Below, piece by piece: positions 1 through 6,350 of a stretch of 9,521 bases of DNA. The translations under genes and the position numbers were made by a program. This DNA comes from Phycisphaerales bacterium UBA1910 (lineage in GTDB: Bacteria; Planctomycetota; Phycisphaerae; Phycisphaerales; UBA1924), in NCBI GenBank assembly GCA_002337545.1, contig DDGE01000052.1:40433-49953 (forward strand), given 5' to 3'. Within the stretch, counting starts at the first letter, position 1, and each line of letters begins with the position of its first letter. The notes under the pieces are model-generated. The model saw only the letters and a program-made list of their open reading frames with translations, did no database searches and had not been told where the DNA came from.

Positions 1-7
1 TACCTGG

Positions 8-1426
8 TTAGATAATTATGTCTCCTACATCGTCCAACTCATCGATGGAACGAAGTCGGCTGATCAACCGCTCGAGTTCCTCCCCATTGAGAGTGGCTGA
101 GGCTAGACCATGGAACTTGACCATTACTTCCTCAGATGTCATCGGGTTTCGTGGGTCACCCTTTGGTTGAGAAACCTCTCTTGAAAGTGTTGAGCCATTA
201 CGCAACCTGAGGGTGACACGGCTAGGTTGTTCCTCTGGAAATCGCGATTCAAATGACTCATTGGGAACAACACGGACAGCATCCATCAGCGGCACAAGGG
301 AGGGGTCGGCGATTCGCGCCTCACCGAACTGAGCGGGGGTCACTTTGCCATCGGCGATCGCGATAGCGACTGCGTACGGCAACGAGTGGTCTGCGGTTTC
401 GCGACTAGTCGGTCGATACTTCGTAGGGTCACCGAGAATATCGGCGGCACGAGCAATCACTTCGATTTCAATCCGCTCTATGTCCGACTGATCAGGACAC
501 GACTCACTCAGGATATCCATCAGCGCCGAGAGTGGTGAATGCATCAGCGCCTCAACTGGAAACGACTTCATTGAGCAATCCGAGATTCGAAAAGTGTCAT
601 TTGCAGTGGTCGGCAGATCTGTGGTGAGAAGATCAAGATCAAACTGGCACGGTTTACCGTCAACCCGAGCCGCGGACATAGTGTGGCACAGCCCCTCCTT
701 ACCATCAATGATATGACTCGGGCCAGTAAATCCCCTCTGAGCAAGCAGGGAAAATTCGACCCCAACTCGAGATGCCCATGGGTCAACTGTGTTCTTCATC
801 ATCGTGAGATGCCCGGCGGTCACGGCACCGAGTGTGCCTGTCCTGGAGGCGCTAATGCCAACCGCGTGTGCGGTTTGATTCGGCGGGAGGTCCAATACAC
901 GCCCGCAGGCAATGGCTGAAGCGAACCCTGAGAGCGTGGCATGGTGCCAACCGTACTCACGAATACCCGGAAGCCCGAACTCAGCGAGTCGGCACTCAAC
1001 TTCATAAGCGATGACAGTAGCAAGGATAAGCGCACGACCGCCAAGACCTTCGGCTTGGCACAGCGCGAGTGGACCGCAGATCAGATCCGAAGGATGGACT
1101 GGATCGGCTTTCCAGTAGATATCATTGAAATCAAGAGCCCTCACCAAATGGCTATTAAGAAATGCAGCGTCAACCGGATTAAATGTGGCATCGGTACCGA
1201 ACACGCTGCAAGGCCCATCACCCGTTGACATCGCGATGTAATGCTCAAGCAAGATCCGGGCATCCTCGGTCTGAACCCCTCCGAGAGCGCAACCGACCGA
1301 ATCAAACCAGAATCGCTTGGCATCATCAACTGCTTGGGCCGAGAGGTCTTCATACCTGAGATCAGCAGCCCAGCGGGCAAGATCCAATGCGACAAAGTTA
1401 CCAGTTTTATAGTTTAAATTGTTCAT
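8..1426 (-). CDS. MmgE/PrpD family (de)hydratase or decarboxylase
   Basis: 472 residues, a complete member of the MmgE/PrpD family, which includes 2-methylcitrate dehydratase and cis-aconitate decarboxylase. The N-terminal helical domain carries the family hallmark ALDFND (residues 97-102), followed by HPSD (111-114), a WHH at 160-162, and a Lys at 211 in the stretch where family members keep an active-site lysine. A later FPVEALMH (289-296) supplies another likely active-site His. The C-terminal domain starts with the PTSRETADHSLPYAVA block (339-354), very typical of PrpD relatives. The start is ATG with a GGAG 6 bases upstream, and it overlaps the preceding dehydrogenase stop as ATGA. It is the last gene of the five-gene operon. 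By context it probably dehydrates a citrate-like tertiary alcohol and feeds the aconitase-like enzyme; decarboxylation of a cis-aconitate analogue is an alternative. The family is certain, the substrate unknown. Acts in the cytoplasm; no signal peptide or membrane segment is seen. Confidence 0.9.
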   Translation of the reverse strand: MNNLNYKTGNFVALDLARWAADLRYEDLSAQAVDDAKRFWFDSVGCALGGVQTEDARILLEHYIAMSTGDGPCSVFGTDATFNPVDAAFLNSHLVRALDFNDIYWKADPVHPSDLICGPLALCQAEGLGGRALILATVIAYEVECRLAEFGLPGIREYGWHHATLSGFASAIACGRVLDLPPNQTAHAVGISASRTGTLGAVTAGHLTMMKNTVDPWASRVGVEFSLLAQRGFTGPSHIIDGKEGLCHTMSAARVDGKPCQFDLDLLTTDLPTTANDTFRISDCSMKSFPVEALMHSPLSALMDILSESCPDQSDIERIEIEVIARAADILGDPTKYRPTSRETADHSLPYAVAIAIADGKVTPAQFGEARIADPSLVPLMDAVRVVPNESFESRFPEEQPSRVTLRLRNGSTLSREVSQPKGDPRNPMTSEEVMVKFHGLASATLNGEELERLISRLRSIDELDDVGDIII

Positions 1427-2583
1427 TGAGTACTCCGCGACGCGATGATGTAATTCATGATTTCCGTGGTTACAGATTCGGTTGTTCCGCTCACACCAGC
1501 TCCAACAACATCAGGTGTGTTTACCACACCATCCGTCACTGCGGCAAGGACGGCTGAGTCAATATGGCCGGCGATCTCTGCCTCTCCCAACCATGCAGCA
1601 AGCATTGCGGCACTGCGGATCGCAGCGACAGGATTGGCTACCCCCCTCCCTGCGATATCCGGGGCCGAGCCGTGTGTAGGCTCGAAAACGGCAAAGTGCT
1701 CGCCGATATTCGCCGAAGGCGCAAAGCCGATCCCGCCGGTGAGTCCAGCAACAAGATCGCTGACGATGTCGCCAAACATGTTCTCGGCGACAATCACATC
1801 GAAGTGCTGCGGATGCAGAACGAGATTCATACAGGCGGCATCAATATTGAGCTGCTCTGCCTCAATCCAAGGGTATTCATCAGCAACTCTGCTAAACGCC
1901 TCGGCCATGACAACACCGGTCTCCCGCAGAACATTGGGCTTATCAAGCAAACTGACCCGCTTGCGTCCATGCTCCGCTGCGTACGCAAAGGCCCGTCGGC
2001 AAACTCGTTCGCACCCGGGCTCGCTTACGAAGCGCGTTGAGAGAGCGACTTGATCAAGCCCGATGTCTCGGAAGCGTTGCATCGCCCCAGGATGCCCACG
2101 ATCGGGGTGGGCGAGTTCGCCAGCGAGTTGTTCAGGAATGCCGCGCCACTCGATCCCGCCATACAAGCCCTCTGTGTTCTCACGGAACACAACGATATCG
2201 GCCTGACCACCGGCAGCATCTCGCAATCCCGGATACGAGCGACAAGGACGAACCGCTGTATCTAGTTCAAGCACCTGTCGCAGCTGCACAACCGGGCTGC
2301 GATAGATGAGCCCCTGACCCCTGAGCTCCGCTGATAGCTCAATCTCCGCATCGCTTGCTGGTTTGCTTGTGATCGCCCCGAGCAATGCCGCATCACAGGT
2401 CTTTAGTAGCTCAATGGTCCGCTCAGGCAGCGCATTACCCTCTTGTTGCCAGTATGCCCAGCCGATGTCGCCGTATATGTACTCTGCCCTGAGCCCGACC
2501 GCGTTCAGCACACACATGGTCGCGTCAGTTACTTCGGGTCCGATGCCGTCGCCCGGCAGGACCGCGATCCGATAGGTGTTCAT
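1423..2583 (-). CDS. Isocitrate/homoisocitrate/isopropylmalate dehydrogenase-family enzyme, probably NAD-dependent
   Basis: 386 residues, full length for the beta-decarboxylating dehydrogenase family, which oxidises a (2R,3S)-malate-type substrate and decarboxylates it to a 2-oxoacid. Visible motifs: GDGIGPEV (11-18), substrate-arm Ser96 and Arg102 in SPVVQLR, Arg112 in VRP, RENTEGLYGGIEW (134-146) with Arg134 and Tyr141, LDKPN (213-217) with catalytic Lys215, metal-binding Asp248, Asp272 and Asp276, and the coenzyme loop EPTHGSAPDIAG (301-312). Asp309 sits where NADP-type isocitrate dehydrogenases have Lys, pointing to NAD. Ser96 and Arg102 match the isocitrate/homoisocitrate side of the family rather than the ExxLLxxR pattern of isopropylmalate dehydrogenase, but the Asn of SxN is Val98 here, so the substrate may differ from isocitrate. 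ATG start with AGGAG 7 bases upstream; overlaps the aconitase stop by ATGA. Probably acts just after the aconitase-like enzyme. Confidence 0.92.
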   Translation of the reverse strand: MNTYRIAVLPGDGIGPEVTDATMCVLNAVGLRAEYIYGDIGWAYWQQEGNALPERTIELLKTCDAALLGAITSKPASDAEIELSAELRGQGLIYRSPVVQLRQVLELDTAVRPCRSYPGLRDAAGGQADIVVFRENTEGLYGGIEWRGIPEQLAGELAHPDRGHPGAMQRFRDIGLDQVALSTRFVSEPGCERVCRRAFAYAAEHGRKRVSLLDKPNVLRETGVVMAEAFSRVADEYPWIEAEQLNIDAACMNLVLHPQHFDVIVAENMFGDIVSDLVAGLTGGIGFAPSANIGEHFAVFEPTHGSAPDIAGRGVANPVAAIRSAAMLAAWLGEAEIAGHIDSAVLAAVTDGVVNTPDVVGAGVSGTTESVTTEIMNYIIASRSTQ

Positions 2584-4520
2584 ACCATTACTCCTGTTGC
2601 ATGCGATCTGCTTTGCAGTGCTTTGCTCCTGAGTTCATTCTCCAGCCCCCCAGCCACAATCAGTCGCTGAGCGACAGTGCTCAGCGGTGAGAAGAACACG
2701 CGTCGATCACCGAGGGTGATCTCCGAAGCTTCAAAATCGATTTGAACTCGGGGCCCAAATACGGTTCGCTGCTGCACCCCAACTGTCTCAAGCAGCATGG
2801 ACGAAACTTCTGGGGACTCAATCACAATCAGGCCGTTGTTGAACGCGTTACGCTGATATGTTGCACTAATAGAATGCGCAATGACCGCCGCGATTCCTGC
2901 GGATCGCAAAGCGGTCGCCGCCTGCTCTCTGCTCGATCCTGAACCGAAGTTTCGCCCAGCCACGAGTATGGCCCCATCAACATCCCTTTCATGGAACGCT
3001 GAATCGTAATTGAGCAGCACATGTCTCCCCTGATCAGCAAGGGTGATGTCGTCGCGGTATGTCACCTCTTTGCCATAAATACCGTCCGTATCAATATTGT
3101 CACGGGTAAGCACGATTGTGTGCGCCCTGAGACTGCGCGGGAATCCTTCGATGAGCCTGATCGTCCCGGAGTCATTCGATTCCTGTTGATGGTGTCGACA
3201 CGAGTACCTTGGCTTTGCAGCTTTGGCTCCCGACGGAGCAGCAATTACGCCACGAGCAGCAGACTCAGCTACCACCTCTGGACTTGCGAGATAACACGCC
3301 GCATCGCATGCGCCCATTCTGCCCTCGTAGTTCCGGTTGGTTGCGCTGATCCCAACCTCACCTGGTTCGAGCGTGCCGGCCCCGAGACCAATGCACGCAC
3401 CGCACCCGGAAGGGAGCGGGATTGCCCCGGCATCAAGCAGACGCTGCCATGTGCCATCCGATCGGGCTTGTTGTTCGACAAGATGGGAAGCACCCGCTAT
3501 ATACAGCTCCACTCCCTTCGCAACCGGTCTTTCTTTGCCAAGAATCTTCCCCGCGGCTTGCAGATCTGATAATCGGCCATTCACACAACTCATGAGATAG
3601 GCCTTATCAATGGCAACAGTCTCAGTCTCAATCTCCACGGCCGGGCGAGATCGCCACACGCTGTTTGGTCCTGTTACATGAGGACAGATGCTGCCTAGAT
3701 CGAGCTCCAGTTCGGTCTCAAAGTGAGCATCCGGATCGCTCATCAGACTTTGATGCTCATCCCACAGATCCCGAACTTCATCTCGAGGAAAGATATCGGG
3801 TCGATTGTTCAACCATGACCGGAGACGATGATCAAAGGGGAACAAAGCGGCCAGTGCCCCCCACTCGGTGCTCATATTCGCGATTGTGATCCGATCATCA
3901 ACCGAGAGCGATTCAATACCATCACCAGCAAACTCGACCGCGGCATTGAGCACCTCACCTGAATAAAATATCCTGCACAATGTCAGGATCACATCCTTAC
4001 CCGTCGCACCCTCCGGGAGCTTCCCGGTCAGCGATACCCGAACTTGTCTTGGAACACGCCACCAGAACTTTCCGGTCGCCCATACAGAAGCTGCATCGGT
4101 CCGAACGATCGGCGTGCCCAGCGCCGCTAGCGCGCCGTACATGTTCGAGTGTGAATCCGAACCAACAACAACTGTACCCGGCTTGACAAAGCCCTCTTCG
4201 ATCATGATCTGGTGCGCAATACCGCGACCTGGTGGGTAATACATCAATCCATGCTGCTTGGCGAAAGTCTGGATCTTTGCGTACTTGCCAAGGTTCTCAG
4301 GTGTGTAATTCTGGATGTCGTGATCGATCGCGATTACCGGCTGCTTGGGATCAGCAATGCTTGAGAATCCAAGATCTTCAAACTTGGCAATCACCGCGCT
4401 TGAGTTATCGTGGGTCATCACATGCTTCGGACATACATCGATGAAACTCCCAGCGCGGATGTTCACCCCCGAGGCCTGTGACTTTGAAACGATCTTTTCT
4501 ATGGCCGTATACCCGCTCAT
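2580..4520 (-). CDS. Fused LeuC-LeuD-type aconitase, fungal homoaconitase (Lys4)-like
   Basis: 646 residues combining the Fe-S catalytic domains (about 25-425) and the swivel domain (about 465-625) in one chain. Catalytic part: IDHD (65-68), GSDSHSNMYG (120-129), a Cys312 and the pair Cys373/Cys376 in SGCGAC as the three [4Fe-4S] ligands, then SATNRNYEGRMG (392-403). Swivel part: DNIDTD (474-479) and GSGSSRE (526-532) with the substrate-carboxylate Arg531. Several blocks recall fungal homoaconitase, notably ATGKFWW (148-154), TGKDVI (173-178), IANMSTEWGAL (213-223) and GPNSV (284-288). It should interconvert a citrate-type acid and its isocitrate-type isomer, or hydrate the aconitate-type intermediate. 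Oddity: around Cys312 the usual CTN is CVN. The N terminus lacks a targeting peptide, unlike mitochondrial Lys4. ATG start, no clear Shine-Dalgarno, ATGA overlap with the HD gene, so probably translationally coupled. Family certain; homoaconitate as substrate is only a possibility. Confidence 0.93.
   Translation of the reverse strand: MSGYTAIEKIVSKSQASGVNIRAGSFIDVCPKHVMTHDNSSAVIAKFEDLGFSSIADPKQPVIAIDHDIQNYTPENLGKYAKIQTFAKQHGLMYYPPGRGIAHQIMIEEGFVKPGTVVVGSDSHSNMYGALAALGTPIVRTDAASVWATGKFWWRVPRQVRVSLTGKLPEGATGKDVILTLCRIFYSGEVLNAAVEFAGDGIESLSVDDRITIANMSTEWGALAALFPFDHRLRSWLNNRPDIFPRDEVRDLWDEHQSLMSDPDAHFETELELDLGSICPHVTGPNSVWRSRPAVEIETETVAIDKAYLMSCVNGRLSDLQAAGKILGKERPVAKGVELYIAGASHLVEQQARSDGTWQRLLDAGAIPLPSGCGACIGLGAGTLEPGEVGISATNRNYEGRMGACDAACYLASPEVVAESAARGVIAAPSGAKAAKPRYSCRHHQQESNDSGTIRLIEGFPRSLRAHTIVLTRDNIDTDGIYGKEVTYRDDITLADQGRHVLLNYDSAFHERDVDGAILVAGRNFGSGSSREQAATALRSAGIAAVIAHSISATYQRNAFNNGLIVIESPEVSSMLLETVGVQQRTVFGPRVQIDFEASEITLGDRRVFFSPLSTVAQRLIVAGGLENELRSKALQSRSHATGVMV
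2591..2595 (-). promoter_or_regulatory. Shine-Dalgarno AGGAG for the dehydrogenase gene
   Basis: AGGAG lies 7 bases before the ATG at 2583, within the last codons of the aconitase gene, and supports the annotated start and the ATGA overlap. Confidence 0.6.
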
Positions 4521-5101
4521 CTGTGAGACTCGCTTGCTAGGGACTTCGCGATATCAAAGTCGATGAAATCCGCATGGTGAAAGATGATGCTCTCAATAGA
4601 GCGTTGCACGCGTTCCCCCTCGTGGCTATGGGTAGCCACGACATGCTGGATCGGAGCTGGAAGCCCGTGCTTTGCGCACAGGGCTACACCGATAAATGGA
4701 TGACGAACCAAAGCCCCCTCCTTGCTTTGCTTCGGTGTGCCGTTGTCAGTGAGCTCGAGCTCGAAGAGCTTGCCCACATCTGCGAGCAATGCACCCGCCA
4801 GCAGCGTGTCGAGGTTGATCGGCACTTGCCCTTGAAATCTGGCTGCGAGCACCGCTGCGATCGCCAGGCACTGCTCAGCACACGATCGAACATGATCGAT
4901 AAACCGCAACTCGATATTGCCCAGCAAGATCGTAAATGGCAGTCTCTGGATCTCATCCTGTGACCAACCACGCCCAGCGTTCCCGGTCGATAACGCCTCC
5001 ATCCAGATATCACATACCCGATGTTGTGTCTCGTTGTCTTGAATCTGGCCAATCGTTGGGAGTAACTCCATCACTTGCTTCCGGCTCGGCCAATGACTCA
5101 C
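4517..5101 (-). CDS. HD-domain protein (HDIG/RNase Y-like fold) lacking the His of the HD doublet
   Basis: 195 codons including stop, starting at GTG; this start is fixed by a strong GGAGGT 5 bases upstream and a 4-base GTGA overlap with the preceding stop. Residues about 60-180 fit an HD metal-dependent phosphohydrolase domain: His70, then LLADVGK (105-111), His134 in HPFIG, His158 in THSHEG, and Asp178 in HHADFID. Spacing of these residues matches the H...HD...H...H...D pattern, but position 107 is Ala (codon GCA) where the doublet His normally stands, so metal binding may be altered or lost. The first 55 residues match nothing I recognise. It sits between the citrate synthase-like and aconitase-like genes in a tight operon, so it is presumably part of the same pathway. 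Possible roles are a small-molecule phosphatase, an HD oxygenase-like enzyme, or a non-catalytic partner. No membrane segment. I cannot assign a reaction. Confidence 0.82.
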   Translation of the reverse strand: MSHWPSRKQVMELLPTIGQIQDNETQHRVCDIWMEALSTGNAGRGWSQDEIQRLPFTILLGNIELRFIDHVRSCAEQCLAIAAVLAARFQGQVPINLDTLLAGALLADVGKLFELELTDNGTPKQSKEGALVRHPFIGVALCAKHGLPAPIQHVVATHSHEGERVQRSIESIIFHHADFIDFDIAKSLASESHR

Positions 5102-5967
5102 TGCACACCTCCCCTGCTTTGTTCGAACTCGCGATCAACAACACGATCGAAAGTTGGGTCACTCCGCGTTGCCAGACCAGTAAATCTGTTTGGAGTCTCG
5201 CTTTGCTCTTCCTGATGAAGACGAGCGATATTCGGCAGCCGCCCGAGTACTACAAACAGCAAAGCGATATCCGGGCAAAATCCCATGTCGAGCAACAACC
5301 CCGCTGCAACACCATCGATGTTGATCGGCACACCCTTCCGACCGTGCAGCGCGTGTCCGATTTCTCGAACCCGCCGCAGATGCTGCCCACGCCACTCCAA
5401 CTCGTCGGCAAGCGCGAGCAGCGCTCTCACACGAGGATCACGATCCTCTTGCACAGTCGCGCTTGGAGGCGGACCGGGCTCGGAACGATGGAACCGGTGC
5501 CCATACCCCCATATCCGTTGCCCTGCTTCGAGGCGATGTTCAACGAACTCCTCAGCCGATAATCCAAGCTCGTCGAGCTGCTGAAGATCACGCATCGCTC
5601 GCTCGAGTGCTCCGAAGTGAAACTCGCCCATAGCTCCCGCAATAAAACCCATCGCCGATGCACCAAATGGAGCTCGCACACTCGCTGCGACCCGGGCCCC
5701 ATGCGTCGAAGGCGAAGTCACGCCATGCTCACAGAGCGAAACAAGGTATGCTTCCAGCATCTGCGACTCGTGTGCCTCTGGCATTCGAGCTTGAAGCTGA
5801 AAGTACAACATTTCAATAAATGTCAACTCTCCAACGAGCCCTTCGATTGGAACTCCACGCGCGAAGATCTCCCCATCGCCGACACGACTGGTGCCGGCGA
5901 AAAACTCCGGCGCCGAAGATGATCCCGGGCTAGCCAGTGTGGCAGGTGAATGATGTTGTTCAGACAT
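5098..5967 (-). CDS. Citrate synthase-superfamily protein, citryl-CoA lyase type
   Basis: 289 residues, far shorter than a normal citrate synthase (about 430) and close to the citryl-CoA lyase domain found at the end of ATP-citrate lyase and as stand-alone Ccl. After a Ser/Pro-rich, likely disordered start (1-24) come TSRVGDGEIFARGVPIEGL (26-44), HGVTSPSTHGAR (81-92), GYGHRFH (154-160) and NIDGVAAG (216-223). The probable catalytic residues are His81 or His89, His157 and Asp218. LFVVLGRLPNIARLHQE (237-253) matches the terminal family block. It should form or break the C-C bond between an acyl-CoA and a 2-oxoacid. No CoA ligase, CoA transferase or CitE/CitF gene is beside it, so the direction is open. 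First gene of the operon; the ATG has only a weak AAGAAG 9 bases upstream, and no upstream in-frame start is evident. It overlaps the HD gene by 4 bases. Confidence 0.85.
   Translation of the reverse strand: MSEQHHSPATLASPGSSSAPEFFAGTSRVGDGEIFARGVPIEGLVGELTFIEMLYFQLQARMPEAHESQMLEAYLVSLCEHGVTSPSTHGARVAASVRAPFGASAMGFIAGAMGEFHFGALERAMRDLQQLDELGLSAEEFVEHRLEAGQRIWGYGHRFHRSEPGPPPSATVQEDRDPRVRALLALADELEWRGQHLRRVREIGHALHGRKGVPINIDGVAAGLLLDMGFCPDIALLFVVLGRLPNIARLHQEEQSETPNRFTGLATRSDPTFDRVVDREFEQSRGGVQ
5107..5112 (-). promoter_or_regulatory. Shine-Dalgarno GGAGGT for the HD-protein gene
   Basis: GGAGGT ends 5 bases before the GTG at 5101-5099, inside the 3' end of the citrate synthase-like gene. It is the strongest ribosome site in the operon and settles the use of a GTG start. 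Confidence 0.7.
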
Positions 5968-6008
5968 ATCGAGTAGCTTCTTATGCTGAGAGCAAAAGCC
6001 ACTGAGAA

Positions 6009-6026
6009 TGTCAACACACGCTGACA
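6009..6026. promoter_or_regulatory. Inverted repeat TGTCA-N8-TGACA, possible operator or promoter element
   Basis: Five-base arms at 6009-6013 and 6022-6026, about 45 bases upstream of the citrate synthase-like start codon. Read on the minus strand, its 6014-6009 edge is TTGACA, a perfect -35-like hexamer. No good -10 follows at 16-18 bases; the nearest AT-rich piece, CATAAG, is 23 bases on. A second overlapping palindrome, TGAC-A-GTCA, covers 6022-6030. The position suits an operator, but arms this short can occur by chance. Confidence 0.2.
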
Positions 6027-6027
6027 G

Positions 6028-6056
6028 TCACCCCAGAGACCTGTGCTCAGGGGTGA
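6028..6056. repeat. Hairpin (10 bp stem with one mismatch, 7-base loop)
   Basis: On the plus strand TCACCCC (6028-6034) pairs with GGGGTGA (6050-6056), then an A-A mismatch, then GAG (6036-6038) with CTC (6046-6048) around a 7-base loop. Neither strand follows it with a U-run, so it is not a standard intrinsic terminator. It overlaps the stop codon of the doubtful 95-residue ORF and precedes the operon, so it could be an mRNA 5'-leader structure or an attenuator-like element. Confidence 0.35.
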
Positions 6057-6315
6057 TTGTGATCTTGTCGTCGTTGAGCTGGATCAGTCCGCCACGACTC
6101 CGAAACACATCACACCCCAGGCAAAGCCTGCGGCAGTCTGTTTCTGAGTCTGTTTCTGACTGAAAATCATGAGGGCTATCGTTTCCATACTTGTCTACGA
6201 AGTCAAGGCTTTTCGGCAAGTTGATCAGTGGATCGGTGCGGGGGATTCTTTCCGGGCCCGAACGGGGGGCGATCCAAGATATGGCAAACAGTCTCTCGTG
6301 CCGCTTCTGAGTCAT
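6028..6315 (-). CDS. Doubtful 95-residue hypothetical ORF
   Basis: An open frame upstream of the operon, on the same strand. In favour: an AGGGGG 10 bases before the ATG, a TATAAA at 6356-6351 about 35 bases before the start, and a compact C-terminal stretch (IQLNDDKITI) that reads like protein. Against: no recognised domain, several AGA, AGG and ATA codons, and a 12-base tandem duplication that gives SETDSETD at residues 53-60. Two Cys (65 and 68, as CLGC) could bind metal but are too few for a zinc finger alone. The stop codon lies at the edge of a hairpin. It may be a small leader gene, a decayed fragment, or chance. Confidence 0.22.
   Translation of the reverse strand: MTQKRHERLFAISWIAPRSGPERIPRTDPLINLPKSLDFVDKYGNDSPHDFQSETDSETDCRRLCLGCDVFRSRGGLIQLNDDKITITPEHRSLG
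6136..6159. repeat. Tandem duplication of a 12-base unit
   Basis: Two perfect adjacent copies of GTCTGTTTCTGA (6136-6147 and 6148-6159). The unit is a multiple of three, so the doubtful minus-strand ORF stays open across it and gains the repeat SETDSETD. It looks like a recent slippage event. Confidence 0.8.
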
Positions 6316-6350
6316 GCGGCGTCAGCCCCCTAAATCAGCGTTGGATGTCA

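Noticed and set aside
1457..2053. 198-codon plus-strand ORF opposite the dehydrogenase gene
   Set aside because: It is antisense to a gene with clear family motifs, its own translation has no recognisable domain, and it is explained by codon bias of the real gene.
3021..3569. 182-codon plus-strand ORF opposite the aconitase gene
   Set aside because: Lies wholly within the aconitase coding sequence and shows no domain.
1423..4520. Reading the aconitase and dehydrogenase as LeuCD and LeuB of leucine synthesis
   Set aside because: The large and small subunits are fused and Lys4-like, LeuA is absent, and the dehydrogenase substrate arm is not of the LeuB type.
4936..5562. 208-codon plus-strand ORF opposite the HD and citrate synthase-like genes
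   Set aside because: It spans the junction of two well-supported minus-strand genes and its sequence is low in protein-like motifs.
8..5967. Reading the operon as the methylcitrate cycle
   Set aside because: There is no PrpB (methylisocitrate lyase) and the citrate synthase-like protein is too short for PrpC; a decarboxylating dehydrogenase is not part of that cycle.
5991..6014. A standard sigma-70 promoter starting from TTGACA (6014-6009)
   Set aside because: The hexamer at 17 bases spacing is TCTCAG, not a -10; the nearest AT-rich hexamer is 23 bases away.
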